A program made the translations under genes and the position numbers. The notes under the pieces are model-generated. The model saw only the letters and a list, made by a program, of their open reading frames with translations, ran no database searches and was not told the DNA's origin. Shown in pieces: positions 44,011 through 52,792 of a stretch of DNA of 64,000 nt; position 1 is the stretch's first letter, and each line of letters begins with the position of its first letter. The DNA lies in the IMG/VR virus record IMGVR_UViG_3300037339_000380, positions 1-64,000 of that record. One strand, given 5' to 3'. The DNA is from a virus.

Positions 44011-44768
44011 TTTAAGTATTTTTCACCTTCATCAAAATGGTACACTATTGAATCATTAGAAGTAATATGCTTTATTCCTAACTGAGATAACCTTCTATAA
44101 AAATAAGTATCTCCAGTATATTTTATTTTTTCATATCTTCCATTATGTAAATTACCTTCAGGAAAATAACCAACCTTTTCCACATTCTCTTTATACACCA
44201 TTGCTGGGAAAAAAGCATTTCCTTCTGTAATAGTATTTGCTTTGATATGTCCCACTCTACTTTGAAAAGCTACTTCATTAAAAGTATCTGGACCTGTACC
44301 AAAGTTTTCCACCAAACAACGTGTATAATTTATGGGATTTCTAAACCTTGCCAAAGGCTGAATTATCCTGGGGGATACAATAGTATTTAGAGCTAACCTC
44401 TTTTTAAGATTAGGAAGCCAATCAGGAGAGAAACAGTTATCACTGTTAACCCACACTACCACTGGATTTTTAGCCTGTTGAATACCATAATTATACCCCA
44501 TATAAACTCTACCACAATACTCTGGTCCAGCAAAACCTTTTTCAAATCTTTCAGCATCAGAATAATGAGTATTATTTTTTATATAGTGAGGGTATTCCTT
44601 TTCTTTCAAAAAATTGAGTACCTCTTTTGTAGCGTCATTTGCTACAAAGAAAAACTCAGCCATACTATCCTGAATCTCAGGAGTATATTTCATGACACTA
44701 TTATACACAAATTCAGCGTATTTAGTGGATTGAAAAATTAATGATAATATGGAAACCTTATCATTCAT
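44007..44768 (-). CDS. family 2-like glycosyltransferase
   Basis: 253 residues, GT-A layout: VSILSLIFQSTKY at the start, FFVANDAT, then VVVWVNSDNCFSPDW as the DxD-like region, GNAFFPAMVYKENVEKVGYFPE and a final YRRLSQLGIK segment. Donor and acceptor unknown. Confidence 0.72.
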   Translation of the reverse strand: MNDKVSILSLIFQSTKYAEFVYNSVMKYTPEIQDSMAEFFFVANDATKEVLNFLKEKEYPHYIKNNTHYSDAERFEKGFAGPEYCGRVYMGYNYGIQQAKNPVVVWVNSDNCFSPDWLPNLKKRLALNTIVSPRIIQPLARFRNPINYTRCLVENFGTGPDTFNEVAFQSRVGHIKANTITEGNAFFPAMVYKENVEKVGYFPEGNLHNGRYEKIKYTGDTYFYRRLSQLGIKHITSNDSIVYHFDEGEKYLK

Positions 44769-45597
44769 TTATTACTTGATTAATATAATTTCTATACAAG
44801 TCTACACAAGTCTTACGATCCCATTTCTTTTCAAATATCTTCTCTCTTGGATTATCTCCTGCTTCAAAATCTTTTTCAATATCAACTATTTTCCTTTGTT
44901 TCAAATTACAAGACATCCCTTCGTATTCAATAATATAATACGGATGAAGAATACTGGCAGAGAGTTGAAAATCTGCACAATTCATAAGTTCAGGCATTTG
45001 CTTTTGAGGGATATTATAAAATTGTTGCCCGTTAATTTCTAACTTTGCAATATCTGTATACCAAACTATAATCCAATAAATATTTGGATTATCCTTAGCA
45101 TATTGAATCATATTCTGGGATCCCTTCATAGGATGAGTGGTACCACACCAAAATCCAATTTCCCTATCAAGAGGTATATTGTATTTCTTTTTCATTGCTA
45201 ATCTTTCATCCTCTGAATATGGACGAAATAAATCAGTATCTACACCAACCGGAAGAATATCCACCTTACCAAATTTAGAATAATCCTTTCTCATAAACTC
45301 ACTGGTAATCAAACGATGTGTGCATGAAGCCGCTGCTTGCTCTGCTCTGCGTATCAACTTATCCCAAACATGATCATTAAACACTCTTTTCAATTCCGGT
45401 AAAAGTTCCCAACATAAAGCAATAGATTTCGCTGGATGAGTATTGATCCCTCCCATTGTGGAATACCTTAACACAACATCCCCCTTCTTATATAGGGCAG
45501 GAAGTCTATGAGAGGTAGGGGAAAAGTTTCTTTCAAACCATTCCCACCAAGTATCCACACCTGGGTATAAATAAACTTTTGGAGAGAGATAAATCAT
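44761..45597 (-). CDS. GT-B glycosyltransferase (GT4-like)
   Basis: 278 residues. ITSEFMRKDY and ILPVGVDTDLFRP mark the interdomain region of GT4 enzymes; GFWCGTTHPMKG is the start of the donor domain. The C-terminal E-x7-E region is less clear (IIEYEGMSCN). No N-terminal signal. Confidence 0.72.
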   Translation of the reverse strand: MIYLSPKVYLYPGVDTWWEWFERNFSPTSHRLPALYKKGDVVLRYSTMGGINTHPAKSIALCWELLPELKRVFNDHVWDKLIRRAEQAAASCTHRLITSEFMRKDYSKFGKVDILPVGVDTDLFRPYSEDERLAMKKKYNIPLDREIGFWCGTTHPMKGSQNMIQYAKDNPNIYWIIVWYTDIAKLEINGQQFYNIPQKQMPELMNCADFQLSASILHPYYIIEYEGMSCNLKQRKIVDIEKDFEAGDNPREKIFEKKWDRKTCVDLYRNYINQVINE

Positions 45598-46907
45598 AAC
45601 ATCAATCGTTTAGCATAAGCAAACCCATCCTTAATATTTTCCATCATAGAGGAATATTCCCAATTACCATATCTACCTAAAGAAGTAATTCCATATAAGT
45701 TAAGAAAATCATGACAACTACCCACTGTATTTTTAGTTTCCTTCGTAAAGATAACATAGGCAGGATCAATTTCCCAAATATATTTTGCTACAATTTGTTT
45801 TATGTCTTTGATTGCCCCAACCTCTACCAGTGATTTTTCAATTGATTTAAGTATCTCAGATTCATTATAAGGTGTGTCATTAGGATGCTTATATTCAACT
45901 AATAATCCATACCCATCATCCGGGGAACCATAAGGATCAAATTCTGTAGTAAAAACTAATTTATTGAAAGGAATTTTAGGATCAGCATAATAATGGTAAT
46001 GTCCTGTATTTTTTAACCTCTCTCCTTTTATTGCAAATGCTAATGATAACATAGTGGTCCACCGAAGTTTTTTCACTTTACGCATAAGTAAATGAGGAAC
46101 ATCCATACATACCTCCATTAACCTTGGAAGAGGAATTGTAGAAAGACAATTTTTATATTTATATGCATTAATAAAACCAAGGTGATTTACAAAAACAAGT
46201 CTGTTCATTGGATCTATTTTAATCACCTCAGATACAAGATTTAGATTTGAAACATTCTCTGCCAATATTTTAGTGATAAGACCAATACCTCTAACAGGAT
46301 ATCCTTTTTCAGGCCTAGGATAAAATCCATTGGTATTGAACCTACCTCTTGTAATATTAGGAGAAGTGTACCCCTCTATTACTTCACTCATAGTAGGTTG
46401 TTGAATATTCCAAATCTGACCTGGCGCAACTATTTTATCCAAAGGGAACTTCCAACACTTTTCATTATATGGTATAAAAAACAATTCACACATTTTCTTA
46501 CCAAACGTATTTTCAAGAAATGTTTTATAATTACTTTTGTCCTTATTTTCAAGATAATATACTTCTTTAAAATCATCAAGGCATTGAGCCTTAGCCAATT
46601 TGTTCAACCCTCCTATGTTCAATTGGAAAGGATAACGTACTATTCCCTCTGATGTATTGACCCATACCACAAGAGGGAAATGTTTTAAATATTTTCCAAA
46701 GAGAGGCATTAATTTTGAATGAATATTTTCATCATTTAACATTAAAAAATGAACAGATTTGTCAAACCAATACCCTCCAAAATTCTTAGATCTAGCAAGT
46801 CCACCTGGAACAGATTCCTTTTCAAAAATCATAGCTTTCTCTTGCAATTCAAGTCCTGCACTTAATCCAGTTATACCTGCTCCTATTATGATAGTTTCTA
46901 CATTCAT
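45594..46907 (-). CDS. FAD-dependent oxidoreductase, UDP-galactopyranose-mutase-like
   Basis: 437 residues from the ATG at 46907. The dinucleotide loop IIGAGITGLSAGLEL is at 6-20, followed by FEKESVPGGLARS and the conserved WFDKSVHFL segment of the UGM / amine oxidase-like family; a LGRYGNWEY segment near the end is the flavin C-terminal loop. UGM makes UDP-galactofuranose. The start at 46982 in the same frame would overlap the upstream gene by 74 bases and adds no fold, so it is rejected. Confidence 0.75.
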   Translation of the reverse strand: MNVETIIIGAGITGLSAGLELQEKAMIFEKESVPGGLARSKNFGGYWFDKSVHFLMLNDENIHSKLMPLFGKYLKHFPLVVWVNTSEGIVRYPFQLNIGGLNKLAKAQCLDDFKEVYYLENKDKSNYKTFLENTFGKKMCELFFIPYNEKCWKFPLDKIVAPGQIWNIQQPTMSEVIEGYTSPNITRGRFNTNGFYPRPEKGYPVRGIGLITKILAENVSNLNLVSEVIKIDPMNRLVFVNHLGFINAYKYKNCLSTIPLPRLMEVCMDVPHLLMRKVKKLRWTTMLSLAFAIKGERLKNTGHYHYYADPKIPFNKLVFTTEFDPYGSPDDGYGLLVEYKHPNDTPYNESEILKSIEKSLVEVGAIKDIKQIVAKYIWEIDPAYVIFTKETKNTVGSCHDFLNLYGITSLGRYGNWEYSSMMENIKDGFAYAKRLML

Positions 46908-46908
46908 A

Positions 46909-47691
46909 CTACAAATCTTTCGTATATAAATGCAAAGCCTTATACTCTTTGTTTTGACGTAAACTCCTCCAAAGGGCTTCATTAACAGCTACAAGTCTAA
47001 TATCCTCTGGTTTTTCTAAACCATCATAATGCCATTGATGTATTACAAAAGGAGCCGGAGGTGCTGTAATCCTTATCTTCAATCCTAAATTCTTTATTTG
47101 ATGTAAAAGATAAACATCATCAAAAGCAAATCCATTACTAAATCTTTCATCAAAACCATTCAACCTTTTCAAATTCTCAGTAAATATGGCTGCACAAAAA
47201 TGAAATCCTTGAGGACGAAAAGTAGGATGAGTATACCAACCTCTTTGCCCTGAAACTCTCGTTCTTCTATTATGTTGTCTGATAATTTCAAAAATATCAT
47301 AATCCTCTTTAAAGGTTGTTTCCTTATCCAAACTGTAACATCCAAATGCTAGGTACTCATTAAATCTGATATTCATTACAGCATAACTGATAACATCCCC
47401 TACATGAATACATTCTGCATTTTGAATAAGAATCAATTCAGGATTTAATTCTAAAGCCTTACCAAATCCTTTATTATAAGCAGGAACCATATTAATCCAC
47501 TTCTTATCCTCCATCTTATAAATATTGATTGGAAAAGGATAAGAATCAAAATCAAGTTGAAGTTCCTCCACACTGCCATCATCTATTATCACTACCTCAT
47601 AATCAGTATGCTTTGTATTCCTAAAAGAATTCAAAGTCCTTTTAAGTTGATACTGACGATTAAGATGTGTTATGACAATTACTACTTTCAT
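46909..47691 (-). CDS. family 2-like glycosyltransferase
   Basis: 260 residues. Clear GT-A start (VVIVITHLNRQYQLKRTLNS), YEVVIIDDGS with the nucleotide-binding aspartates, then LILIQNAECIH in place of the DxD, and GFDERFSNGFAFDDVYLL near 185-200, the galactosyltransferase-type C-terminal motif with its catalytic-base region. Confidence 0.82.
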   Translation of the reverse strand: MKVVIVITHLNRQYQLKRTLNSFRNTKHTDYEVVIIDDGSVEELQLDFDSYPFPINIYKMEDKKWINMVPAYNKGFGKALELNPELILIQNAECIHVGDVISYAVMNIRFNEYLAFGCYSLDKETTFKEDYDIFEIIRQHNRRTRVSGQRGWYTHPTFRPQGFHFCAAIFTENLKRLNGFDERFSNGFAFDDVYLLHQIKNLGLKIRITAPPAPFVIHQWHYDGLEKPEDIRLVAVNEALWRSLRQNKEYKALHLYTKDL

Positions 47692-48335
47692 AAAACCAAC
47701 CTTTCTTTACCACTTGAACTTCCATTCGCTGTCTTCCAATAATACTGTTCATCTTTTGGTAATAGACTTAAATCCGTATAATACCAAGGTAAATGACGTG
47801 CTGTATAAGGACGATTAGTTCTTATAGATTTTCCAACAAAATGCTGGGAATATTCAGTTCGATACAAAACAAAAGTCGTATCCACAGGAGCATTAAAATA
47901 CATATTGTCCAAAGGCTTTCTCCAATATGTAGGTTCAGCATGACTTCTTATAAAATTACCTTCTACAGAATTAGGTAAATCATTTATTTCTAATGATAAC
48001 CCACACTTGCGAGCAAATGGATACTTCTCTAATCCCTCTCGCATTACAGTAAGAAAATCATCAGGTACTCCAGTAAAATCTAAATCTGGATCCGTTACAA
48101 TATACATACCTGTAACTCCAAACAAAGTGTTCAAATTCAATGTACTTATAACCCTATGTCCTCGATTCTCTGCTAAACGATAAACCTCATATGGACAATT
48201 CATATAATATTTCAATAATGGAAGATAATCCGAATGATTGTCAATGAAGATAGGTTCTAAACCATGTTTAGCACACCAATCTGCAGTATTCTTAGAAAGG
48301 GTCAATCGGTTATAATTTATAATGAAAACCTTCAT
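47688..48335 (-). CDS. GT-A fold glycosyltransferase-like protein
   Basis: 215 residues. MKVFIINYNRLTLSKNTADW starts like phage and capsule glycosyltransferases, IFIDNHSDYL follows, and YIVTDPDLDF near 80-89 gives a DPDLD metal site. Four-base overlaps with both neighbours. Confidence 0.72.
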   Translation of the reverse strand: MKVFIINYNRLTLSKNTADWCAKHGLEPIFIDNHSDYLPLLKYYMNCPYEVYRLAENRGHRVISTLNLNTLFGVTGMYIVTDPDLDFTGVPDDFLTVMREGLEKYPFARKCGLSLEINDLPNSVEGNFIRSHAEPTYWRKPLDNMYFNAPVDTTFVLYRTEYSQHFVGKSIRTNRPYTARHLPWYYTDLSLLPKDEQYYWKTANGSSSGKERLVL

Positions 48336-48904
48336 TTTTTAAAAAGTAATAATACACTATCCCCACAATTTGTTTTGGCACGAAAATCAAATATTTTATA
48401 AGGAATGCCTATGTTGTCAAATGCTTGTTTATCCAAATCTATGTTTTGTACATCTTCTATAATTAGTATCCCTCCCTTGTGAAGTACAGGATAAACTAAT
48501 TTAATAAAACGTATCTGATCAGACAATGAATGAGAACCATCATCAATAGCAATGTCTGGAGAAAAATCCCAAAAGTATGAAGGGGGTAAATCATTTATAC
48601 TAATAAAATCCAAACGAACCCTATTTGAAGGTTCTATGAAATTAGATAAAAGATGTTTCCCATTAACACGTCTTATCTTAGGCTTAGGCTTTACTATATC
48701 TATTGCTCTAATATAAGCCTTAGGAAAATAACGTTTCCACAACTCACAACTTCCTCCATACCAATAACCAACTTCAAAAATGTTAATCACTTTATCACGA
48801 AAAGGTAAAAACCATTCCTCGTACTTTTGCAGATACCCATGGGAAATAGCCTTATCTGTTAAATAACGTACCCCGCAATTATCTAACTCCACTAAAGTCT
48901 GCAT
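48332..48904 (-). CDS. class I SAM-dependent methyltransferase (CmcI/macrocin O-methyltransferase-like)
   Basis: 190 residues from 48904 (an ATG at 48916 is also open). IFEVGYWYGGSCELW is motif I, IRAIDI the motif II strand, DIAIDDGSHSLSDQI the metal-binding acidic loop, and LHKGGILIIEDV the motif after it. This pattern fits metal-dependent sugar O-methyltransferases. It would cap or modify a sugar in the glycan island product. Confidence 0.75.
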   Translation of the reverse strand: MQTLVELDNCGVRYLTDKAISHGYLQKYEEWFLPFRDKVINIFEVGYWYGGSCELWKRYFPKAYIRAIDIVKPKPKIRRVNGKHLLSNFIEPSNRVRLDFISINDLPPSYFWDFSPDIAIDDGSHSLSDQIRFIKLVYPVLHKGGILIIEDVQNIDLDKQAFDNIGIPYKIFDFRAKTNCGDSVLLLFKK

Positions 48905-49637
48905 ATGGTTGACCATTACTTGATAAAAACTCCTTTAAAGTGTATTTAGGAAAATCCTTGATAGCACTCAAAGGACTCAAATTTATTATTTCAATACCTC
49001 TTGCTTTTGCATCCCTTGCTATATAAGGGAATCCGTGCAAATGTCTTTCAAATGAAAACAAATGAGTAAACCTAACATTGGCTCCCCTTCTGTTTGGATT
49101 TGGTGGAGTTGCTGATTTATATAAGTTATGCCAATGTCTACTGTTACCTTCATTATAATTCATGTCAAATCCCAACAGAATAATTCTTTTTGCTCCCATG
49201 TTGGCAGCAACACTTATTGCAGATGAACCACTATTTGAATTCCAAGATACCATATCACTATTAGTAGTTATTCCAGCTGAATGTTTGGTATCCTTAGCCA
49301 AATATTTAACCCAAGGTACCCTTTCTGCACTTGCATGACACGTTACTTTCAATCCCGGCCAATTTACCAATCTTTCCTTATGTGCGTTAAAAAACTTCAA
49401 GTCCCCCCAAAATACCATGTCTATCCAAGTGCCAATCAAGTACGAAACATTTATACCAATCACGTGCTTGTCATGTAAGACAGACATATACGGGGAGTAT
49501 GCACTTGGTGGAGAAATTCCTTTCACCACATTTTCTATAATAGAATCTGGGATTCCAAACTGTTTAGGAACAGAGGAACCCCCACCAAGTATCCATACAT
49601 CTCCTTCCTCCCAAAGTAAGGGGACACTCCATTTCAT
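48879..49637 (-). CDS. DUF115 / sialyltransferase-like fold protein
   Basis: 252 residues. WILGGGSSVP near the start, VIGINVSYLIG, then DMVFWGDLKFF, NSNSGSSAISVA and IILLGFDMNY with a later HWH. This order (GGGPS, D..F..D, SG..A, GFD, H) is seen in the DUF115 and related nucleotide-sugar transferase-like folds that phages often carry. First gene of the glycan island, four-base overlap with the upstream gene. Confidence 0.6.
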   Translation of the reverse strand: MKWSVPLLWEEGDVWILGGGSSVPKQFGIPDSIIENVVKGISPPSAYSPYMSVLHDKHVIGINVSYLIGTWIDMVFWGDLKFFNAHKERLVNWPGLKVTCHASAERVPWVKYLAKDTKHSAGITTNSDMVSWNSNSGSSAISVAANMGAKRIILLGFDMNYNEGNSRHWHNLYKSATPPNPNRRGANVRFTHLFSFERHLHGFPYIARDAKARGIEIINLSPLSAIKDFPKYTLKEFLSSNGQPYADFSGVR

Positions 49638-50023
49638 CCCTGTAAGGACTTAAGATAATCATCGACTTGATCTTCACGCAACGCTTTTTCATTAACACGT
49701 TTATTCTGTGCGTCAAAAATATCATACCAATTTGTATCAGGACGTTGCACTTTGGTATAGAGAGAAACAACCTCTGGTATAATTTCTTCAGCTGGTTTGT
49801 CCTCTCCTTTCTTCAAATCATTAATATCAAGAGGAATAATTTGATCACGAAAAGCCGAAGGTATTTCATTAATAGATGCCCAAAAGATATCCCCCGGTTT
49901 TATGATCCTGTTAGGTAACCTTAAAAACCCACCACCCATCTTTTTCCATTGAATTTTACCAACGTATGTTGTTGATGGGGATGCTACTTTTACAACAGGT
50001 GTTGGTCTTCTTTTACGTTCCAT
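49634..50023 (-). CDS. hypothetical head-region protein
   Basis: 129 residues, basic N-terminus (MERKRRPTPVVKV), then a beta-rich region with GGGFLRLPNRIIKPGD and a charged end. Small proteins with this look often follow capsid genes. No Shine-Dalgarno; separated from the capsid gene by a weak terminator. Confidence 0.55.
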   Translation of the reverse strand: MERKRRPTPVVKVASPSTTYVGKIQWKKMGGGFLRLPNRIIKPGDIFWASINEIPSAFRDQIIPLDINDLKKGEDKPAEEIIPEVVSLYTKVQRPDTNWYDIFDAQNKRVNEKALREDQVDDYLKSLQG

Positions 50024-50034
50024 TTCGTTTAATT

Positions 50035-50057
50035 TAAAAAAATGACTTGATTAGTCA
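50035..50057 (-). terminator. weak intrinsic terminator after major capsid gene
   Basis: On the minus strand TGACT, a five-base loop, AGTCA and then seven T, ten bases after the capsid stop. The stem is only 5 bp, so partial termination is likely, lowering transcription of the glycan island relative to capsid genes. Confidence 0.45.
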
Positions 50058-50066
50058 ATTTATTGT

Positions 50067-51185
50067 TTATACTATATGAAGTATTCCACTCCTACGTTCA
50101 GGATCAGAACGGATCTGAGGAACCTGTATCGTAAGAACTTTGAACTTGGTAACAAAGTTACCTTCTTCACCCCACTGAACGTTTTGCAGTGGTAAGCCAC
50201 GTATGATACGAACCACATCCGAAGTCATCTGAACCATCAAGATGGTATCAGCAGCAAGGGTGTCAATAACCTTAACACCAAGGATTCCTGAAATCTGCAT
50301 AACTCTTGAACGGATCGTATTGTTCGGATTGCTGTCAGGAGTTGATCCCGTATAATCCTGATCCAGCTTGGTTTCATAACCAGAAGGAATAAAGATCATC
50401 CATGGACCAAAATGACGAACATCCATACTTGCCTGTTTCCAGGATATGATTTCATCTACAATGTCTTTACCAGTTGTAGCTGAATCAGTCCAAGGATTAA
50501 GCAAAGAAATCTGGTTCCTGTCAGGATGATTCACAAAGCTGTAAATCGTATTGTTGTTCCTGCTGTCCTTCTCACCATAACTGTAAGTGAGATTGGTAAA
50601 TAACAGGTTCTCCAATTTTTCCTGTACAGCACGAGCGGCACGTTCAGCCATCGTTGTGTCCAGCGGGTTCCCCATATTCCGGCTTGCTGCCAATTCCCTC
50701 GAGTTGATTTCATAATCAACGTGAATGATTGGTATCGGAATGTAATTGAAATTCCAGTCTGGCCTGTTGTTCTGTGTTCTGGTGATAGCATCCATTGTCA
50801 TGTCTGCCGTTAATTCACCAGATACATCATGCCATTCTAGAACAGTGGTTCCCATCGCATTTCCAAGGTTGTATGTTAAACCTTTTGAAATAATTTCATC
50901 GAAACCACCCAACCTGTATTCCTTTGCACGTACGACTGCGTCGTCAAGTGCTTTCCACTCATCCCTCTGAAGGGTAGCATTAAGGTTCAGACTCGGCTTG
51001 ACAATCCAGTTAGATTTCAGAGTAGGATCACCTCCTACATAAACTGAAACATATGAACCACCATCCTGTCCTAAGAACGGACGCATACGGTTTGCATCCA
51101 TCTTCTTTTTAGACGCCATATAACCAGCAAGATCACCAGTTACTCTTCCATCGGCGCCAATCAAATCAACATTCACTCTAGGCAT
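50067..51185 (-). CDS. major capsid protein (HK97 fold)
   Basis: 372 residues. The central part (DMTMDAITRTQNN, FNYIPIPIIHVDYEINSRELAAS, AARAVQEKLENLLF) is of the encapsulin-related HK97-type capsid family, and the C-terminal region has IRGLPLQNVQWGEEGN and FKVLTIQVPQIRSDPERR. Perfect AAGGAGG eight bases before the ATG. Located directly after the decoration-like gene and protease/scaffold. A basic N-terminal arm is short, in keeping with a separate scaffold. Confidence 0.9.
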   Translation of the reverse strand: MPRVNVDLIGADGRVTGDLAGYMASKKKMDANRMRPFLGQDGGSYVSVYVGGDPTLKSNWIVKPSLNLNATLQRDEWKALDDAVVRAKEYRLGGFDEIISKGLTYNLGNAMGTTVLEWHDVSGELTADMTMDAITRTQNNRPDWNFNYIPIPIIHVDYEINSRELAASRNMGNPLDTTMAERAARAVQEKLENLLFTNLTYSYGEKDSRNNNTIYSFVNHPDRNQISLLNPWTDSATTGKDIVDEIISWKQASMDVRHFGPWMIFIPSGYETKLDQDYTGSTPDSNPNNTIRSRVMQISGILGVKVIDTLAADTILMVQMTSDVVRIIRGLPLQNVQWGEEGNFVTKFKVLTIQVPQIRSDPERRSGILHIV

Positions 51186-51202
51186 TGTTTTGTCCTCCTT
51201 TC

Positions 51203-51664
51203 TTATAATATTTTAATTTTGATTCTCTTGGCAAAGCCAAATGGAGTTGAGGAGTCTTCCACACCACTTGACTCCGAAAGGTCCTTAGTCTCCAAAGCTA
51301 TTGCAACTGCACCATTACCAGACGAAAACGCCTGAAGCATACCAGCACCATTACTCTCAAGATAAGTACCAACTGAAACGTTGCCTCCATCCTCAAGAAT
51401 AGCATAGACTTCATCCCCACGACCAGGTATCCATACTTTAACAGGATCTCCAGTAACATAAGGATCATCAATGTCCCTGCCCTGAAGAGCATCTTCAACA
51501 GCAAACATTGGTAAACATCCACCCGCAGGAGCATCATCACTGTGTGCAACAACGGTGTCCGCGGCGGACATCAATAGAAGCATACCCGGGTAAATATTTC
51601 CACCAGCGGTGTACTCTTCAAATACATCTGAATAATTTTTCAGAATAATTGATTTCTGAGCCAT
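51203..51664 (-). CDS. capsid decoration-like protein
   Basis: 153 residues, beta-rich, low in Lys, with GGNIYPGMLLLMSAADTV and VTGDPVKVWIPGRGDEVYA segments, similar in style to head decoration proteins that lie between scaffold and capsid genes. Perfect AGGAGG Shine-Dalgarno. Assignment is mainly by position and composition. Confidence 0.65.
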   Translation of the reverse strand: MAQKSIILKNYSDVFEEYTAGGNIYPGMLLLMSAADTVVAHSDDAPAGGCLPMFAVEDALQGRDIDDPYVTGDPVKVWIPGRGDEVYAILEDGGNVSVGTYLESNGAGMLQAFSSGNGAVAIALETKDLSESSGVEDSSTPFGFAKRIKIKIL

Positions 51665-51681
51665 TTTTCTTTCCTCCTTTT

Positions 51682-52143
51682 TTATTTAAAAACTACACCT
51701 GTGGGAGGAAGCGGTTCTTCTGCAGACTCATTAGTACGAATGAAGTGTCCTCCACCTACCGAATAATCTACAATCTCTTCCTTTTTCACCATACCAGCAA
51801 TCTTTTTCAATTGACTGTCATTCATAGAGTTAAGTTCTTCCAGAGTCCAATCTTTCGCATTGGTCTGGATTTCCTTAATATTAGCTTCACGTCTTTCCTT
51901 CTTGAGTACTTTAGCCTCATCAAGGACAGCCTTGTCCTCAGCTGAAAGAACGTTTACCTCAATCGTTTTCTCCACAACAGTCTCCACCACTTTTTCGATC
52001 GGTGTGGAGATCTTGTCCAGAAGATCCTCGCTTAAGGTTTCCAACATCTCCCTGTGCGATTCAGTGTATTTGCCCTGACTGTTTGCAATCAGTTCATCAA
52101 CTTTTTTCTTTACACAAGGAGCACAAGCAGTAATGTCTGCCAT
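51682..52143 (-). CDS. nested scaffold protein from internal start
   Basis: 153 residues in the same frame as the protease-scaffold gene, starting at residue M212. The start has the best Shine-Dalgarno in the window and matches the boundary between protease and coiled-coil regions exactly, as in the lambda C/Nu3 pair. The start MADITAC and a CAPC pair begin it. Confidence 0.78.
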   Translation of the reverse strand: MADITACAPCVKKKVDELIANSQGKYTESHREMLETLSEDLLDKISTPIEKVVETVVEKTIEVNVLSAEDKAVLDEAKVLKKERREANIKEIQTNAKDWTLEELNSMNDSQLKKIAGMVKKEEIVDYSVGGGHFIRTNESAEEPLPPTGVVFK

Positions 52144-52776
52144 TTTTGATACCTCCTTTTTAATTAAATTAATACTCAAATCATCACTTTTATTAACACC
52201 AAGTCCACAACCGTCAGCCAAAGAACAAGCCCCCACTGCGCCGGGCAAGAGAGCAAGGTGGTCTGGTCTAAGATTTCTGGCTATGGCCTCATAATGTTCT
52301 CCATTCCAATCCCCCGCTGTCAGTTCCTCTTCAAGAAACATTCCAAGACTTACTTCCAACGGCATGCCAGCTTGTATCAAAATTAAAATTTCCTCCGACA
52401 ATAGACGTAGCTTTTCCTCGTCTATCCAAGCTTCTGCGGCAAGTTTTTTATTATCTTTTACGTAGGTATTATAAATGTAACCTACGGTCTGTGAATCAAT
52501 AATATCCGGATCATTGGCAGAAACATTTATTCCACCAACCTCAGGATGATTGATTACAACAGGTCTCCCATTCCAAGACTCAGGTATTTTCCCTAATTCT
52601 TCAATTGAATGAAAGAGAGGTCCAAAACTTCCAATATGAACACCCTCCACCATCATAATGACAGGTACAATTAAATGATCCCTACCCTGATGTTTTCTCC
52701 TGCCTACAGGATATGAATTGTCCTGGACGATCTTTTTATAAATACTGTATCCTTTCTTAACTTCTATTTCAGGCAT
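51682..52776 (-). CDS. prohead protease fused to scaffold (DUF2213-like)
   Basis: 364 residues. Residues 1-200 match the DUF2213 phage protease group: WNGRPVVINHP with H77, GMPLEVSLGMF with S143, and NLRPDHLALLP at 168-178. A short linker then leads to a helical, charged region (212-364) with EKVVETVVEKTIEV coiled-coil-like sequence, typical of scaffold. It would cut scaffold and capsid arms during head maturation. A separate scaffold may be made from an internal start. Confidence 0.82.
   Translation of the reverse strand: MPEIEVKKGYSIYKKIVQDNSYPVGRRKHQGRDHLIVPVIMMVEGVHIGSFGPLFHSIEELGKIPESWNGRPVVINHPEVGGINVSANDPDIIDSQTVGYIYNTYVKDNKKLAAEAWIDEEKLRLLSEEILILIQAGMPLEVSLGMFLEEELTAGDWNGEHYEAIARNLRPDHLALLPGAVGACSLADGCGLGVNKSDDLSINLIKKEVSKMADITACAPCVKKKVDELIANSQGKYTESHREMLETLSEDLLDKISTPIEKVVETVVEKTIEVNVLSAEDKAVLDEAKVLKKERREANIKEIQTNAKDWTLEELNSMNDSQLKKIAGMVKKEEIVDYSVGGGHFIRTNESAEEPLPPTGVVFK
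52151..52158 (-). promoter_or_regulatory. internal ribosome binding site for nested scaffold
   Basis: On the minus strand AAGGAGGT followed by seven bases and ATG at 52143. It lies inside the coding region of the protease gene, where it encodes residues just before M212, so its full match to anti-Shine-Dalgarno is unlikely to be due to chance. Confidence 0.75.
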
Positions 52777-52792
52777 TTAGTTCCTCCTTTCT

